Below are positions 24,391 through 33,008 of a stretch of DNA of 64,000 nucleotides, piece by piece. The stretch is from Streptomyces sp. NBC_00249 (GTDB lineage: Bacteria; Actinomycetota; Actinomycetes; Streptomycetales; Streptomycetaceae): assembly GCF_026342355.1 (NCBI RefSeq), contig NZ_JAPEMV010000006.1:186001-250000 (forward strand), given 5' to 3'. A program made the position numbers and the translations under genes. A model generated the notes under the pieces. The model had not been told where the DNA came from and ran no database searches. It saw nothing but the letters and a program-made list of their open reading frames with translations. Within the stretch, counting starts at the first letter, position 1, and the number at the start of each line of letters is the position of its first letter.

Positions 24391-26382
24391 ATGACTTCGC
24401 ATGCGAAGAAGAGCCGGATCGAGCTGGCCGTCGTCGGCGCCGGACCGCGCGGGCTGTCGGTCCTGGAGCGGCTGATCGCCGCCGAGCGGACCGCGCCCTC
24501 GCGCGAGGCCGTCGTCGTGCACGTCGTGGACCCGTCGGCGCCGGGCGCGGGCACCGTGTGGCGCACCGCCCAGTCCCGGCAGCTGCTGATGAACACCGTC
24601 GCCTCGCAGATCACCGTGTTCACGGACGAGAGCGTGCGCATCGACGGCCCCATCGAGCCCGGGCCGAGCCTGTACGAGTGGGCGCAGGGCCTGGCGCTGC
24701 TCGGTGACCGCGAGACCCACGACGAGGCCACCCTCGCCGAGGCCCGCCGGATGGGCCCCAACACCTATCCGACGCGCGCCTTCTACGGCACCTACCTGGG
24801 CGACTGCTTCCGCCGGGTCGTCGAGAGCGCCCCGGGCCACGTCACGGTGCACGTGCACCGCACCCGGGCCGTGGCGATGGCCGACACCCACGGGGTGCCG
24901 GGCGGCCCGCAGGGCGTCCGCCTGGAGAACGGGGTCCGCCTCAACTCCCTCGACGCCATCGTGATGGCGCAGGGACACGTACCGGCCCGGCTGACCAGCC
25001 GCGAGGCCCGTACGGCCAGCCTGGCCCGCATCCACCACCTGACGTACCTCACCCCGGCCAACCCGGCGGACCTGGACCTGAGCGGCATCGAGGCGGGTCA
25101 GAACGTCCTGCTGCGGGGGCTCGGCCTCAACTTCTTCGACCACATGGCCCTGCTCACCGCGGGCCGCGGCGGCACCTTCGTCCGCGAGGGCGAGCAGCTG
25201 GTCTACCGGCCGTCCGGGCGGGAGCCCCGGCTGTACGCGTTCTCCCGGCGCGGGATCCCGTACCACGCCCGCGGGGAGAACGAGAAGGGCGCGCACGGCC
25301 GTTACTACCCGCGGCTGCTGACCGCCGAGTTCATCTCCGCGCTCAAGCGGGACGCGCGGGGCGGCCGGCCCGTCACCTTCGGCGCCGACCTGTGGCCGCT
25401 GATCTCCCGCGAGGTCGAGGGCGTCTACTACGCCACCCTCCTCGCGCAGCGCGGACAGACGGCCGTACGCGAGGAGTTCACCGCGCGGTACCTGGCCCTG
25501 GAGCCGGACGCCGACCCGGCCCCGCTGCTCGCGGAGCACGGCATCGGTGCGGCGGACCACTGGGACTGGGAGGGGCTCTCCCGCCCGTACGGGGACCGGG
25601 AGTTCACCGGCCGCGAGGACTTCACGGCCTGGCTGCTGGAGTACCTGGCGCGGGACGTCGTCGCGGCGAAGGAGGGCAACGTCAGCGGTCCCGTGAAGGC
25701 GGCCCTGGACGTCCTGCGCGACCTGCGCAACGAGATCCGCCTCGCCGTCGACCACGGCGGCCTGGAGGGCACCTCGCACCGGGACGACCTGGAGGGCTGG
25801 TACACCCCGCTCAACGCCTTCCTGTCGATCGGCCCGCCGGCCTCGCGCATCGAGGAGATGGGCGCGCTGATCGAGGCGGGCGTGCTGACCGTCCTCGGCC
25901 CGGGTGTCCAGGTGCGCATCGACACCACCGCGCAGCTGTACGTCGCCGAGTCCGGCGTGGTCCCGGGGCCGGCGATCCGCGCGACCGCGCTGATCGAGGC
26001 GCGGCTGCCCGAGCCGGACCTGCGGCGCACCGCCGACCCGCTGCTGCGGCACCTGCTCGACACCGACCAGGCGGCCCCGTACCGCATCGAGGCCGAGCAG
26101 GGCGGCAGCTACGAGACCGGCGGACTCGCCGTGACCGAGCGGCCGTTCCACATGCTCGACGCGCGCGGCCGGGCGCACCCGAGGCGGTTCGCCTACGGGG
26201 TGCCCACCGAGTCGGTGCACTGGGTGACGGCGGCCGGCATCCGGCCGGGGGTGGACTCCGTGACGCTCGGCGACTCCGACGCCATCGCCCGAGCGGTGCT
26301 GGACCTGCCCGCGGTGGCCCACGTGCCCGCCGGGCTGGCCCCGGTGGACGCCGGGACCGACCTCACCGGAGTGATCGTCTGA
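24391..26382 (+). CDS. creE: CreE-like FAD-dependent aspartate N-oxygenase (nitrosuccinate-forming)
   Basis: 663 residues. The N-terminal FAD fold reads LAVVGAGPRGLSVLERL at about 12-28. Further features are LDAIVMAQGHVP near 186 and RGLGLNFFDHMALLTAGRGG near 243, typical of the FAD/NAD(P)-binding_9 family. CreE and FzmM of this family oxidise L-aspartate to nitrosuccinate with NADPH and O2. The call rests on the family, the length and the immediate TGATG coupling to a lyase of the CreD kind. A strong ribosome-binding site (GGAAGGGGAG) precedes the ATG, suggesting high translation. The symbol is by homology to cremeomycin CreE and is an inference from sequence reading. Confidence 0.8.
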   Translation: MTSHAKKSRIELAVVGAGPRGLSVLERLIAAERTAPSREAVVVHVVDPSAPGAGTVWRTAQSRQLLMNTVASQITVFTDESVRIDGPIEPGPSLYEWAQGLALLGDRETHDEATLAEARRMGPNTYPTRAFYGTYLGDCFRRVVESAPGHVTVHVHRTRAVAMADTHGVPGGPQGVRLENGVRLNSLDAIVMAQGHVPARLTSREARTASLARIHHLTYLTPANPADLDLSGIEAGQNVLLRGLGLNFFDHMALLTAGRGGTFVREGEQLVYRPSGREPRLYAFSRRGIPYHARGENEKGAHGRYYPRLLTAEFISALKRDARGGRPVTFGADLWPLISREVEGVYYATLLAQRGQTAVREEFTARYLALEPDADPAPLLAEHGIGAADHWDWEGLSRPYGDREFTGREDFTAWLLEYLARDVVAAKEGNVSGPVKAALDVLRDLRNEIRLAVDHGGLEGTSHRDDLEGWYTPLNAFLSIGPPASRIEEMGALIEAGVLTVLGPGVQVRIDTTAQLYVAESGVVPGPAIRATALIEARLPEPDLRRTADPLLRHLLDTDQAAPYRIEAEQGGSYETGGLAVTERPFHMLDARGRAHPRRFAYGVPTESVHWVTAAGIRPGVDSVTLGDSDAIARAVLDLPAVAHVPAGLAPVDAGTDLTGVIV

Positions 26383-27902
26383 TGCCGGGCGGCCAGGGCG
26401 GCACGGGCGGTCTGCGCCTCGTGGGCCCCGCCGGGTCCCGGCCCGGGCCCGCCTCCGGCGCCGGGCCGGCACCGGGCCCGGCGGCCGGCGGTGAGTCCGG
26501 GCCCGGGGTGGCGCCCGACTCCGGGCTCCTCTCACCGGTCCGGGCCGGCACCCCCGTGGAGGCGGCCACCGGGGACCCGGCGTGGCTCCAGGCCATGCTG
26601 GACGCCGAGGCCGCCCTCGCCCGGGCCCAGGCCCGCCTCGGCACCCTGCCCTGGCCCGCCGCCGACGCCATCACGCAGGCGGCCCGCGCCGAACGCCTGG
26701 ACCTGCGCCAACTGGCCCTGGCGGCCCGGGAGACGGCCAACCCCGTCGTCGGGCTGGTCCGGGCGCTGACGGCGGTGGTCGCCGCGGACGCCCCGGAGGC
26801 CGCCGAGTACGTGCACCGGGGCTCCACCAGCCAGGACATCTTCGACACCGGGGCCATGCTGGTCGCGTTCCGCGCGCTGGCCCTCGTACGGGACGACCTG
26901 GAGCGCACCGGGAAGGCGCTGGCCGCCCTCGCCGGGGAGCACCGGGACACGCTGATCGCCGGGCGCACCATGGCGCTCCAGGCCGTGCCGACGACCTTCG
27001 GGCTGAAGGCGGCGGGCTGGCTGCGCCTGGTGCGGGAGGCCGAGGAGCGGCTGACCCGGGTCCAGGAGCACGGGCTGCCCGTCGCCCTGGGCGGGGCGGC
27101 CGGCACCCTCGCCGGGTACCTCCAGTACGCGGTGCTCGACGCCGCCGACGGGCCCGGCGGGCTCCAAGACCCCGGTTCCTACTACGACCGGCTGACCGCC
27201 GCCTACGCCGCGGAGACGGGCCTGGCCCGTCCGGCGCTGCCCTGGCACAGCCTGCGCACCCCGCTCGCGGACCTGGCGGCCGCGCTCGCCTTCACGGCGG
27301 GCGCGCTCGGCAAGATCGCGGTGGACGTGCAGGGCATGGCCCGTACCGAGGTCGGCGAGGTCGCCGAGCCGGGCGGGGCCGGGCGGGGCAGTTCCTCCGC
27401 CATGCCGCACAAGCGCAACCCGGTGCTGTCCACCCTGATCCGCAGCGCCGCACTGCAGGTGCCCGCGCTGGCCGGGGCCCTGACGGCCTCGCTGGTGTCG
27501 GAGGACGAACGGTCGGCGGGGGCCTGGCACGCCGAGTGGCTGCTGCTGCGGGAGTGCCTGCGCCTGGTGGGCGGGGCCTCGTACACGGCGGCCGAGCTCG
27601 CCGAGGGCCTGGAGGTCAGGCCGGATCGGATGCGGGCCAATCTGGAGCTGACCGGCGGCCAGGTGGCCTCCGAGCGGGTGGCGGCCGTCCTGGCCCCCCG
27701 GCTCGGCAAGGCCGTCGCCCGCCGGCTGATGGACGGGGCCGCCGCGGCGGCCGCCGCCGAGGGGCGCCCGCTGGCCGAGGTGCTGGCCTCCGCGCCCGAA
27801 CTGGCGGGGGTGCTCAGCCCGGCCGCGGTGGCGGCCCTGTGCGACCCCGCCGGGTACACCGGCGCGGCGGGCGCCCTGGTGGACCGGGCGCTCAAGCCCT
27901 GA
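26382..27902 (+). CDS. creD: CreD-like nitrosuccinate lyase (fumarase/aspartase superfamily)
   Basis: 506 residues. Superfamily region 1 is HRGSTSQDIFDT at about 145-156, region 2 lies around GRTMALQAVPTTFG (about 194-207), and the signature loop GSSSAMPHKRNP is at about 336-347. The body resembles 3-carboxy-cis,cis-muconate cycloisomerase and adenylosuccinate lyase. CreD and FzmL release nitrous acid from nitrosuccinate, leaving fumarate. The ATG overlaps the creE stop (TGATG), so the two are translationally coupled. The first 45 residues are a Gly/Pro/Ala-rich tail not seen in typical lyases, so an internal start near the LLSPVRAG segment is possible. Confidence 0.82.
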   Translation: MPGGQGGTGGLRLVGPAGSRPGPASGAGPAPGPAAGGESGPGVAPDSGLLSPVRAGTPVEAATGDPAWLQAMLDAEAALARAQARLGTLPWPAADAITQAARAERLDLRQLALAARETANPVVGLVRALTAVVAADAPEAAEYVHRGSTSQDIFDTGAMLVAFRALALVRDDLERTGKALAALAGEHRDTLIAGRTMALQAVPTTFGLKAAGWLRLVREAEERLTRVQEHGLPVALGGAAGTLAGYLQYAVLDAADGPGGLQDPGSYYDRLTAAYAAETGLARPALPWHSLRTPLADLAAALAFTAGALGKIAVDVQGMARTEVGEVAEPGGAGRGSSSAMPHKRNPVLSTLIRSAALQVPALAGALTASLVSEDERSAGAWHAEWLLLRECLRLVGGASYTAAELAEGLEVRPDRMRANLELTGGQVASERVAAVLAPRLGKAVARRLMDGAAAAAAAEGRPLAEVLASAPELAGVLSPAAVAALCDPAGYTGAAGALVDRALKP

Positions 27903-27908
27903 CCGCCC

Positions 27909-27940
27909 GGGACCCCGGACGCCTCCGCGCCCGGGGTCCC
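27909..27940 (+). terminator. Terminator after the nitrous-acid cassette
   Basis: GGGACCCCGG (27909-27918) pairs perfectly with CCGGGGTCCC (27931-27940) around a 12-nt loop, 6 bp after the lyase stop codon. It suggests that the nitrate genes downstream have their own promoter in 27941-28088. Confidence 0.7.
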
Positions 27941-28088
27941 GTCGCCACGGCGGCGCCCGTCCCGCGGGCGTGCCGTGCGGATCCCGTCCGGTCCGCGCGG
28001 CACGCCCGTCCGTACGTCCGGCGCCGCGCGCGTCGCCGGGTACGCCCCCGCAATCCCCTTTCCGTCAGCTGAGGAGACCGAGGAGACC

Positions 28089-29474
28089 ATGAAGACCCGA
28101 CGACCCGTGTCCGGGCGGTGGATCGAAGGCTGGGACCCGGAGAACGAGGAGTACTGGGAGCGCACCGGCAAGCGGATCGCGCGCCGCAACCTGGTGCTGT
28201 CCGTGCTCTCCGAGCACATCGGTTTCTCGGTGTGGAGCATGTGGTCGGTCCTGGTGCTGTTCATGTCGCCGGAGATCGGCCTCGGTTTCACCCCCGGGGA
28301 GAAGTTCCTGCTGGTGGTCGTGCCCACCCTGGTGGGCGCGGTGCTGCGGCTGCCCTACAGCTGGGCCGTGACCCGCTTCGGCGGCCGCAACTGGACGGTC
28401 TTCGCGTCCGGCGTGCTGCTGGTGCCGGCCGTGCTCGCCCTCGTCTTCGTCCAGCGTCCCGGCACCCCGCTGTGGGTGTTCCTGCTGATCGGTGCCTCGG
28501 CCGGGGCGGGCGGCGCCAACTTCGCCTCGTCGATGACCAACATCACCACCTTCTTCCCGCAGAACCGGCAGGGCTGGGCGCTCGGCGTGAACGCGGGCGG
28601 CGGCAACCTCGGCGTGGCCGTGGTGCAGCTGCTGGGCCTGCTGGTGATCTCCACCGTCGGGGACACCCACCCCGCGTACGTGGCCGCCGTCTACCTCCCG
28701 CTGATCGCCCTGTCCGCGCTGCTCGCCGCCCTGCTGATGGACAACGTCGACGCGGTGCGGGCGGAGCCCGGGGCGCTGCGCGAGGCCGCCGCGAACCGGC
28801 ACACGTGGTGGATCTCCTTCCTCTACGTCGGCACCTTCGGCTCCTTCATCGGCTACGGCTTCGCCTTCGGCCTGGTGCTGCGCTACGAGTTCGGCTCGAC
28901 CCCGCTGGAGGCGGCCTCGTACACCTTCATCGGCCCGCTGCTGGGCTCGCTGTCGCGTCCGCTGGGCGGCAAGCTCGCCGACCGGTGGGGCGGCGCCCGG
29001 GTGACCCTGTGGGCGTTCGTCGCCCTCGCGGCCGGTACGGGCGGGCTGCTGCTGGCCTCGCGGGCCGGGTCGTTCGGGGCGTTCGTGGCCGCCTTCACGG
29101 TCGTGTTCGTGCTCAGCGGCCTGGGCAACGGCTCCACCTACAAGCTGATCCCGGCCGCCGCGGCGGCCGAGGCCGAGGCCACCATCACCTCCGGGGGCGA
29201 GGCCGCCCGGGCCTTCGCCCGCGCCCGCCGGATCTCCGGCGCGGCCATCGGCATCGCCGGTGCGGTCGGCGCGCTCGGCGGGGTCGCCATCAACCTGGCC
29301 TTCCGCTCCGCGTACGAGGGCGAACACGGCAGCGGGACGGTCGCGTTCGCCTCCTTCCTCGGCTACTACGCCCTGTGCATGGCGGTCACCTGGTTCGTGT
29401 ACCTGCGCCCCGCGCGGCGTACGGCCAACACCCCCGCGCCCTCCCGCGAGCGGAGGCCGGCCCATGTCCGCTGA
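28089..29474 (+). CDS. narK: NarK-type nitrate/nitrite transporter (MFS)
   Basis: 461 residues, about 12 membrane helices. The nitrate-signature helix 5 reads GASAGAGGANFASSMTNI and the matching helix-11 region has FVLSGLGNGSTYKLIP, both characteristic of nitrate/nitrite porters. The N-terminal tail (GRWIEGWDPENEEYWERTG) is also typical of actinobacterial NarK. The ATG follows a duplicated GAGGAGACC, each copy a ribosome-binding site. The gene overlaps the nitrate reductase gene by 11 bp. It may import nitrate, export toxic nitrite, or exchange the two. Confidence 0.93.
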   Translation: MKTRRPVSGRWIEGWDPENEEYWERTGKRIARRNLVLSVLSEHIGFSVWSMWSVLVLFMSPEIGLGFTPGEKFLLVVVPTLVGAVLRLPYSWAVTRFGGRNWTVFASGVLLVPAVLALVFVQRPGTPLWVFLLIGASAGAGGANFASSMTNITTFFPQNRQGWALGVNAGGGNLGVAVVQLLGLLVISTVGDTHPAYVAAVYLPLIALSALLAALLMDNVDAVRAEPGALREAAANRHTWWISFLYVGTFGSFIGYGFAFGLVLRYEFGSTPLEAASYTFIGPLLGSLSRPLGGKLADRWGGARVTLWAFVALAAGTGGLLLASRAGSFGAFVAAFTVVFVLSGLGNGSTYKLIPAAAAAEAEATITSGGEAARAFARARRISGAAIGIAGAVGALGGVAINLAFRSAYEGEHGSGTVAFASFLGYYALCMAVTWFVYLRPARRTANTPAPSRERRPAHVR

Positions 29475-31572
29475 ACACTCCCCCGCCGCCCGGACCGCCG
29501 CCACGCACTGCGCGTACTGCGCGCTCCAGTGCGCGACCGTACTGCGCCACGAGGGCCGCGAGGGCGGGGAGGTCACGGTGCGGCCCGCCGACCCCGTCGA
29601 CGGCGGGCTGTGCCGCAAGGGCTGGACGGCCCCCGAGGTGCTGCGCGCCCCGGACCGGCTGCGCACCCCGCTGCTGCGCGGCGCCGACGGCGAACTGGCC
29701 CCCGCCGACTGGGACACGGCGCTCGACTTCGTCGCGGGCCGGCTGCGGGAGCTGCGCGCCGCGCACGGCGCGGACGCCGTCGGGGTGTTCGGCAGCGGCG
29801 GACTGACCAACGAGAAGGCCTACCAGCTGGGGAAGTTCGCCCGTGTGGCACTGGGCACCAGCCGGATCGACTACAACGGGCGCTTCTGCATGTCCTCGGC
29901 GGCGGCCGCCGGGAACGCCGCCTTCGGCCTCGACCGGGGGCTGCCCTTCCCCACCGCGGACCTCGGCCACGCCGACGTGATCATGCTGGCGGGCGCCAAC
30001 CCGGCGGAGACCATGCCCCCGCTGATGCGCCACCTCACCCGCGCCGAGCTGATCGTGATCGACCCGCGCCGCACCCGCACCGCCGAGCTGGCCGCCCTGC
30101 ACCTCCAGCCGGTGCCCGGCACCGACCTGGCCCTGGCACTGGGCCTGTTCCACCTCGCCGTCACCGAGGGCCACCTGGACAAGCGCTACCTCGACGAGCG
30201 CACCACCGGCTTCGACGAGGCCTGGCAGCGTGCCCTGCCCTGGTGGCCGGAGCGGGTCGAGTCGGTGACCGGGGTGCCCGTCGCCGAACAGCGGCAGGCC
30301 GTACGGATGCTGGCGGAGGCCGGGCGCCGCTACGTGCTCACCGGGCGCGGCGCCGAGCAGCACAGCAAGGGCACCGACACCGTCGCCGCCTTCGTGAACC
30401 TGTCGCTGGCGCTGGGCCTGCCGGGCCGCGAGGGCAGCGGCTACGGCTGCCTGACCGGGCAGGGCAACGGCCAGGGCGGCCGTGAGCACGGCCAGAAGGC
30501 CGACCAGCTGCCCGGCTACCGGATGATCACCGATCCGGCGGCCCGCGCGCACGTCGCGGGCGTGTGGGGCGTGGACCCGGACTCGCTGCCGGGTCCCGGG
30601 GTCGGCGCCTACCAGCTGCTGGACTCCCTCGGCACGCCCGAAGGCCCCAGGGCGCTGCTGGTGTTCGGCTCCAACCCGGTGGTGTCCGCGCCCCGGGCGG
30701 GGCACGTCACCGACCGGCTGAACGCGCTGGACCTGCTCGTCGTCGCCGACTTCGTGCCCTCCGAGACCGCCGCGCTGGCCGACGTGGTGCTGCCCGTCAC
30801 CCAGTGGGCCGAGGAGGAGGGCACCCTGACCAGCCTGGAGGGTCGGGTGCTGCGCCGCCGGCCGGTCCTCGACCCGCCGCCGGGCGTGCGCACCGACCTG
30901 GAGGTGCTGCACGGCCTGGCGGTCCGCCTCGGCCAGCGCCCCGACCGCTTCCCCACCGCGCCGCGCGCCGTCTTCGACGAGCTGCGCCGGGCCTCCGCCG
31001 GGGGCCGCGCCGACTACGCGGGGATCAGCTACGAACGGCTCGACACGGGCGAGGAGTTGTACTGGCCCTGCCCGGCCGCCGACGCGGACCCCACTGCCCC
31101 GCACCCGGGCACGCCCCGGATGTTCCTGGACCGCTTCGCCCACCCCGACGGGCGGGCCCGGTTCGCCGCCGTGGAGCACCGGGACTCCGCCGAGGCCCCC
31201 GACGCGCGGCTGCCGCTGTACGCGACCACGGGCCGGGTGCTGGCCCACTACCAGTCCGGGGCGCAGACCCGCCGGGTGCCCGAACTGGCGGCCGCCGCAC
31301 CGGAGGCCTTCGTCGAGGTGCATCCGGACACGGCCGCGCGCTGCGGGCTGGCCGAGGGCGCGCTCGCCCGGGTCGTCTCGGCGCACGGGGCCGTGGTGGC
31401 CCGGGTCCGGCACGCGCCGGCCCTGCGCACCGACACCGTCTTCGTCCCGTTCCACTTCCCCGGCGCCGGCCGGGCCAACCTGATGACGGGGGCCGCGCTG
31501 GACCCGGTGAGCGGGATGCCGGAGTTCAAACTGGCCGCCGTACGTCTCGAAGCGTGGCAGGAGGCCTCGTGA
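29464..31572 (+). CDS. nasA: Assimilatory nitrate reductase catalytic subunit (molybdopterin, [4Fe-4S])
   Basis: 702 residues. The N-terminal iron-sulfur site is HCAYCALQC followed by GGLCRKG (C-x2-C-x3-C plus a distant Cys). Molybdopterin oxidoreductase core motifs include GVFGSGGLTNEKAYQLGKFAR, RFCMSSAAAAGN, and GQGNGQGGREHGQKADQLPG. The C-terminal dinucleotide-binding domain begins about 580 (LYATTGRVLAHYQSG). It reduces nitrate to nitrite in the cytoplasm and lacks the C-terminal [2Fe-2S] extension of Klebsiella-type NasA. Electrons must come from the flavoproteins encoded next. The ATG lies inside the end of narK, and the stop overlaps the next gene as GTGA. Confidence 0.93.
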   Translation: MSAEHSPAARTAATHCAYCALQCATVLRHEGREGGEVTVRPADPVDGGLCRKGWTAPEVLRAPDRLRTPLLRGADGELAPADWDTALDFVAGRLRELRAAHGADAVGVFGSGGLTNEKAYQLGKFARVALGTSRIDYNGRFCMSSAAAAGNAAFGLDRGLPFPTADLGHADVIMLAGANPAETMPPLMRHLTRAELIVIDPRRTRTAELAALHLQPVPGTDLALALGLFHLAVTEGHLDKRYLDERTTGFDEAWQRALPWWPERVESVTGVPVAEQRQAVRMLAEAGRRYVLTGRGAEQHSKGTDTVAAFVNLSLALGLPGREGSGYGCLTGQGNGQGGREHGQKADQLPGYRMITDPAARAHVAGVWGVDPDSLPGPGVGAYQLLDSLGTPEGPRALLVFGSNPVVSAPRAGHVTDRLNALDLLVVADFVPSETAALADVVLPVTQWAEEEGTLTSLEGRVLRRRPVLDPPPGVRTDLEVLHGLAVRLGQRPDRFPTAPRAVFDELRRASAGGRADYAGISYERLDTGEELYWPCPAADADPTAPHPGTPRMFLDRFAHPDGRARFAAVEHRDSAEAPDARLPLYATTGRVLAHYQSGAQTRRVPELAAAAPEAFVEVHPDTAARCGLAEGALARVVSAHGAVVARVRHAPALRTDTVFVPFHFPGAGRANLMTGAALDPVSGMPEFKLAAVRLEAWQEAS

Positions 31573-33008
31573 GCGGGATCGACAGCCCGGTGACCGACCG
31601 CCCCGTCGTGGTCGTCGGCAACGGGACCGCCGCGCACCGCCTGGTGGAGTCCCTGGTCCGGCTCGGCCACCGGGGTCCGGTGACCGTGCTCGGGGCCGAG
31701 CCCGTGGCCGCGTACCACCGGGCCGGGCTGCTGTCCGTGCTCGACGGCACCCTGCCGCCGGGCGCGTTGTCCCTGGCCCCGGCGCCGCCCGGCGTACGGG
31801 TGCTCACCTCGGCCCCCGTGACCGGCATCGACCGGGCCCGCCGGCGGGTGCGCACCGCCGACGGGAGCGTCCACCCGTACGGGGTGCTGGTGCTGGCCAC
31901 CGGCGCCCGGCCGCGCCCGCCCGGCTTCGACGCCCCCGGGGTGCGGACCCTGCGCTCCCTCGCCGACGCCGCGCCACCGCCCGAGGGGCCCGTGGTGGTC
32001 GCCGGGGGCGGTCTGCGCGGGGTGGCCGCCGCGGCCGCCCTACGGCGCTGTGGGCACGAGGTGACGCTGGTGCACCCCGGGCCCCGGCTCGCCCACCGCG
32101 ACCTCGAAGGCCCGGCCGCCGCCGTACTGGCGCACGCCCTGGAGGAGTCCGGGGTGCTGCTCGAGACCGGGCGCCGGGTCGTCGGCCGGGAGGAGGGCAA
32201 GGCCCTGCTGGACGACGGCCGGGTGCTGGCGGCGGCGACGCTGCTGGTGTGCGCGGGCGAGGTCCCCGAGACGGGACCGGCGCGCACGGCGGGCCTGCGG
32301 GTGCGGCGCGGGATCGTCGTGGACGACCGGCTGCGGACCTCCGACCCGCTGGTCCACGCCATCGGGGACTGCGCCGAAGCGGCCGGGGCGCCGGGGAGTT
32401 CCCTGGCCTCCGCGTGGGAGCAGGCGGACGCCCTGGCCGCCCTGCTCACCGGTACGGACACCCCGTACCGGCCCGCCCGGCGGGTGCTGCGGCCTGGCGT
32501 AGCGGGCCTGGACCTGACGGTGGTCGGCCCGCGCGGGGCCTTCGGGGCGGAGCCCGTGGAGGGCGAGGAGACCGTCACGCTCTCGGATCCCGCGCGCGGC
32601 CGGTACGCCCGGCTGCGGCTGCGCGGCGACCGGATCCACTCCGGGACCGTCGTCGGGTTCCCGCGCGCCGTGGCCGCCGTCGGGCGGCTGTACGCCGGGG
32701 ACCGGCCGGTGCAGAGCGACCGGCTGGCCCTGCTGCTCGGCTCGGCCGGGGGCTACGCCGCCTCCGGGGAGCTGCCGGAGACGGCCGTGATCTGCCAGTG
32801 CAACGGAGTGACCCGCAAGGCCTTGACACAGGCATGGCACCAGGGGGCGCGCGAGCTGCCCGCGCTGGCCGCCGCGACCCGCGCCACGACGGGCTGCGGC
32901 ACCTGCCTGCCGGCGGTACGCCGACTGTGCGGACAGCTCGCCGAAGCCCCGGACCCGGACCCGGACCCGGAAGTACCGCAACCCATGGAAGGAACGGCAA
33001 ACGGATGA
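31569..33008 (+). CDS. nasB: FAD/BFD-type [2Fe-2S] oxidoreductase, nitrate reductase electron-transfer subunit
   Basis: 479 residues starting at GTG. Two dinucleotide folds are present: VVVVGNGTAAHRLVESLV at the N-terminus and VVVAGGGLRGVAAAAALR at about 140. The FAD motif VHAIGDCAEAAG is near 260. A bacterioferritin-associated-ferredoxin-like domain at the C-terminus has AVICQCNG and TGCGTCLPAV, supplying four Cys for a [2Fe-2S] cluster. This corresponds to the N-terminal half of NirB and to NasB/NasC electron-transfer subunits, feeding NAD(P)H electrons to the nitrate reductase. No siroheme domain follows. It is coupled by GTGA to the upstream gene and by ATGA to the downstream gene. The symbol follows Bacillus usage and is tentative. 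Confidence 0.85.
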   Translation: MSGIDSPVTDRPVVVVGNGTAAHRLVESLVRLGHRGPVTVLGAEPVAAYHRAGLLSVLDGTLPPGALSLAPAPPGVRVLTSAPVTGIDRARRRVRTADGSVHPYGVLVLATGARPRPPGFDAPGVRTLRSLADAAPPPEGPVVVAGGGLRGVAAAAALRRCGHEVTLVHPGPRLAHRDLEGPAAAVLAHALEESGVLLETGRRVVGREEGKALLDDGRVLAAATLLVCAGEVPETGPARTAGLRVRRGIVVDDRLRTSDPLVHAIGDCAEAAGAPGSSLASAWEQADALAALLTGTDTPYRPARRVLRPGVAGLDLTVVGPRGAFGAEPVEGEETVTLSDPARGRYARLRLRGDRIHSGTVVGFPRAVAAVGRLYAGDRPVQSDRLALLLGSAGGYAASGELPETAVICQCNGVTRKALTQAWHQGARELPALAAATRATTGCGTCLPAVRRLCGQLAEAPDPDPDPEVPQPMEGTANG

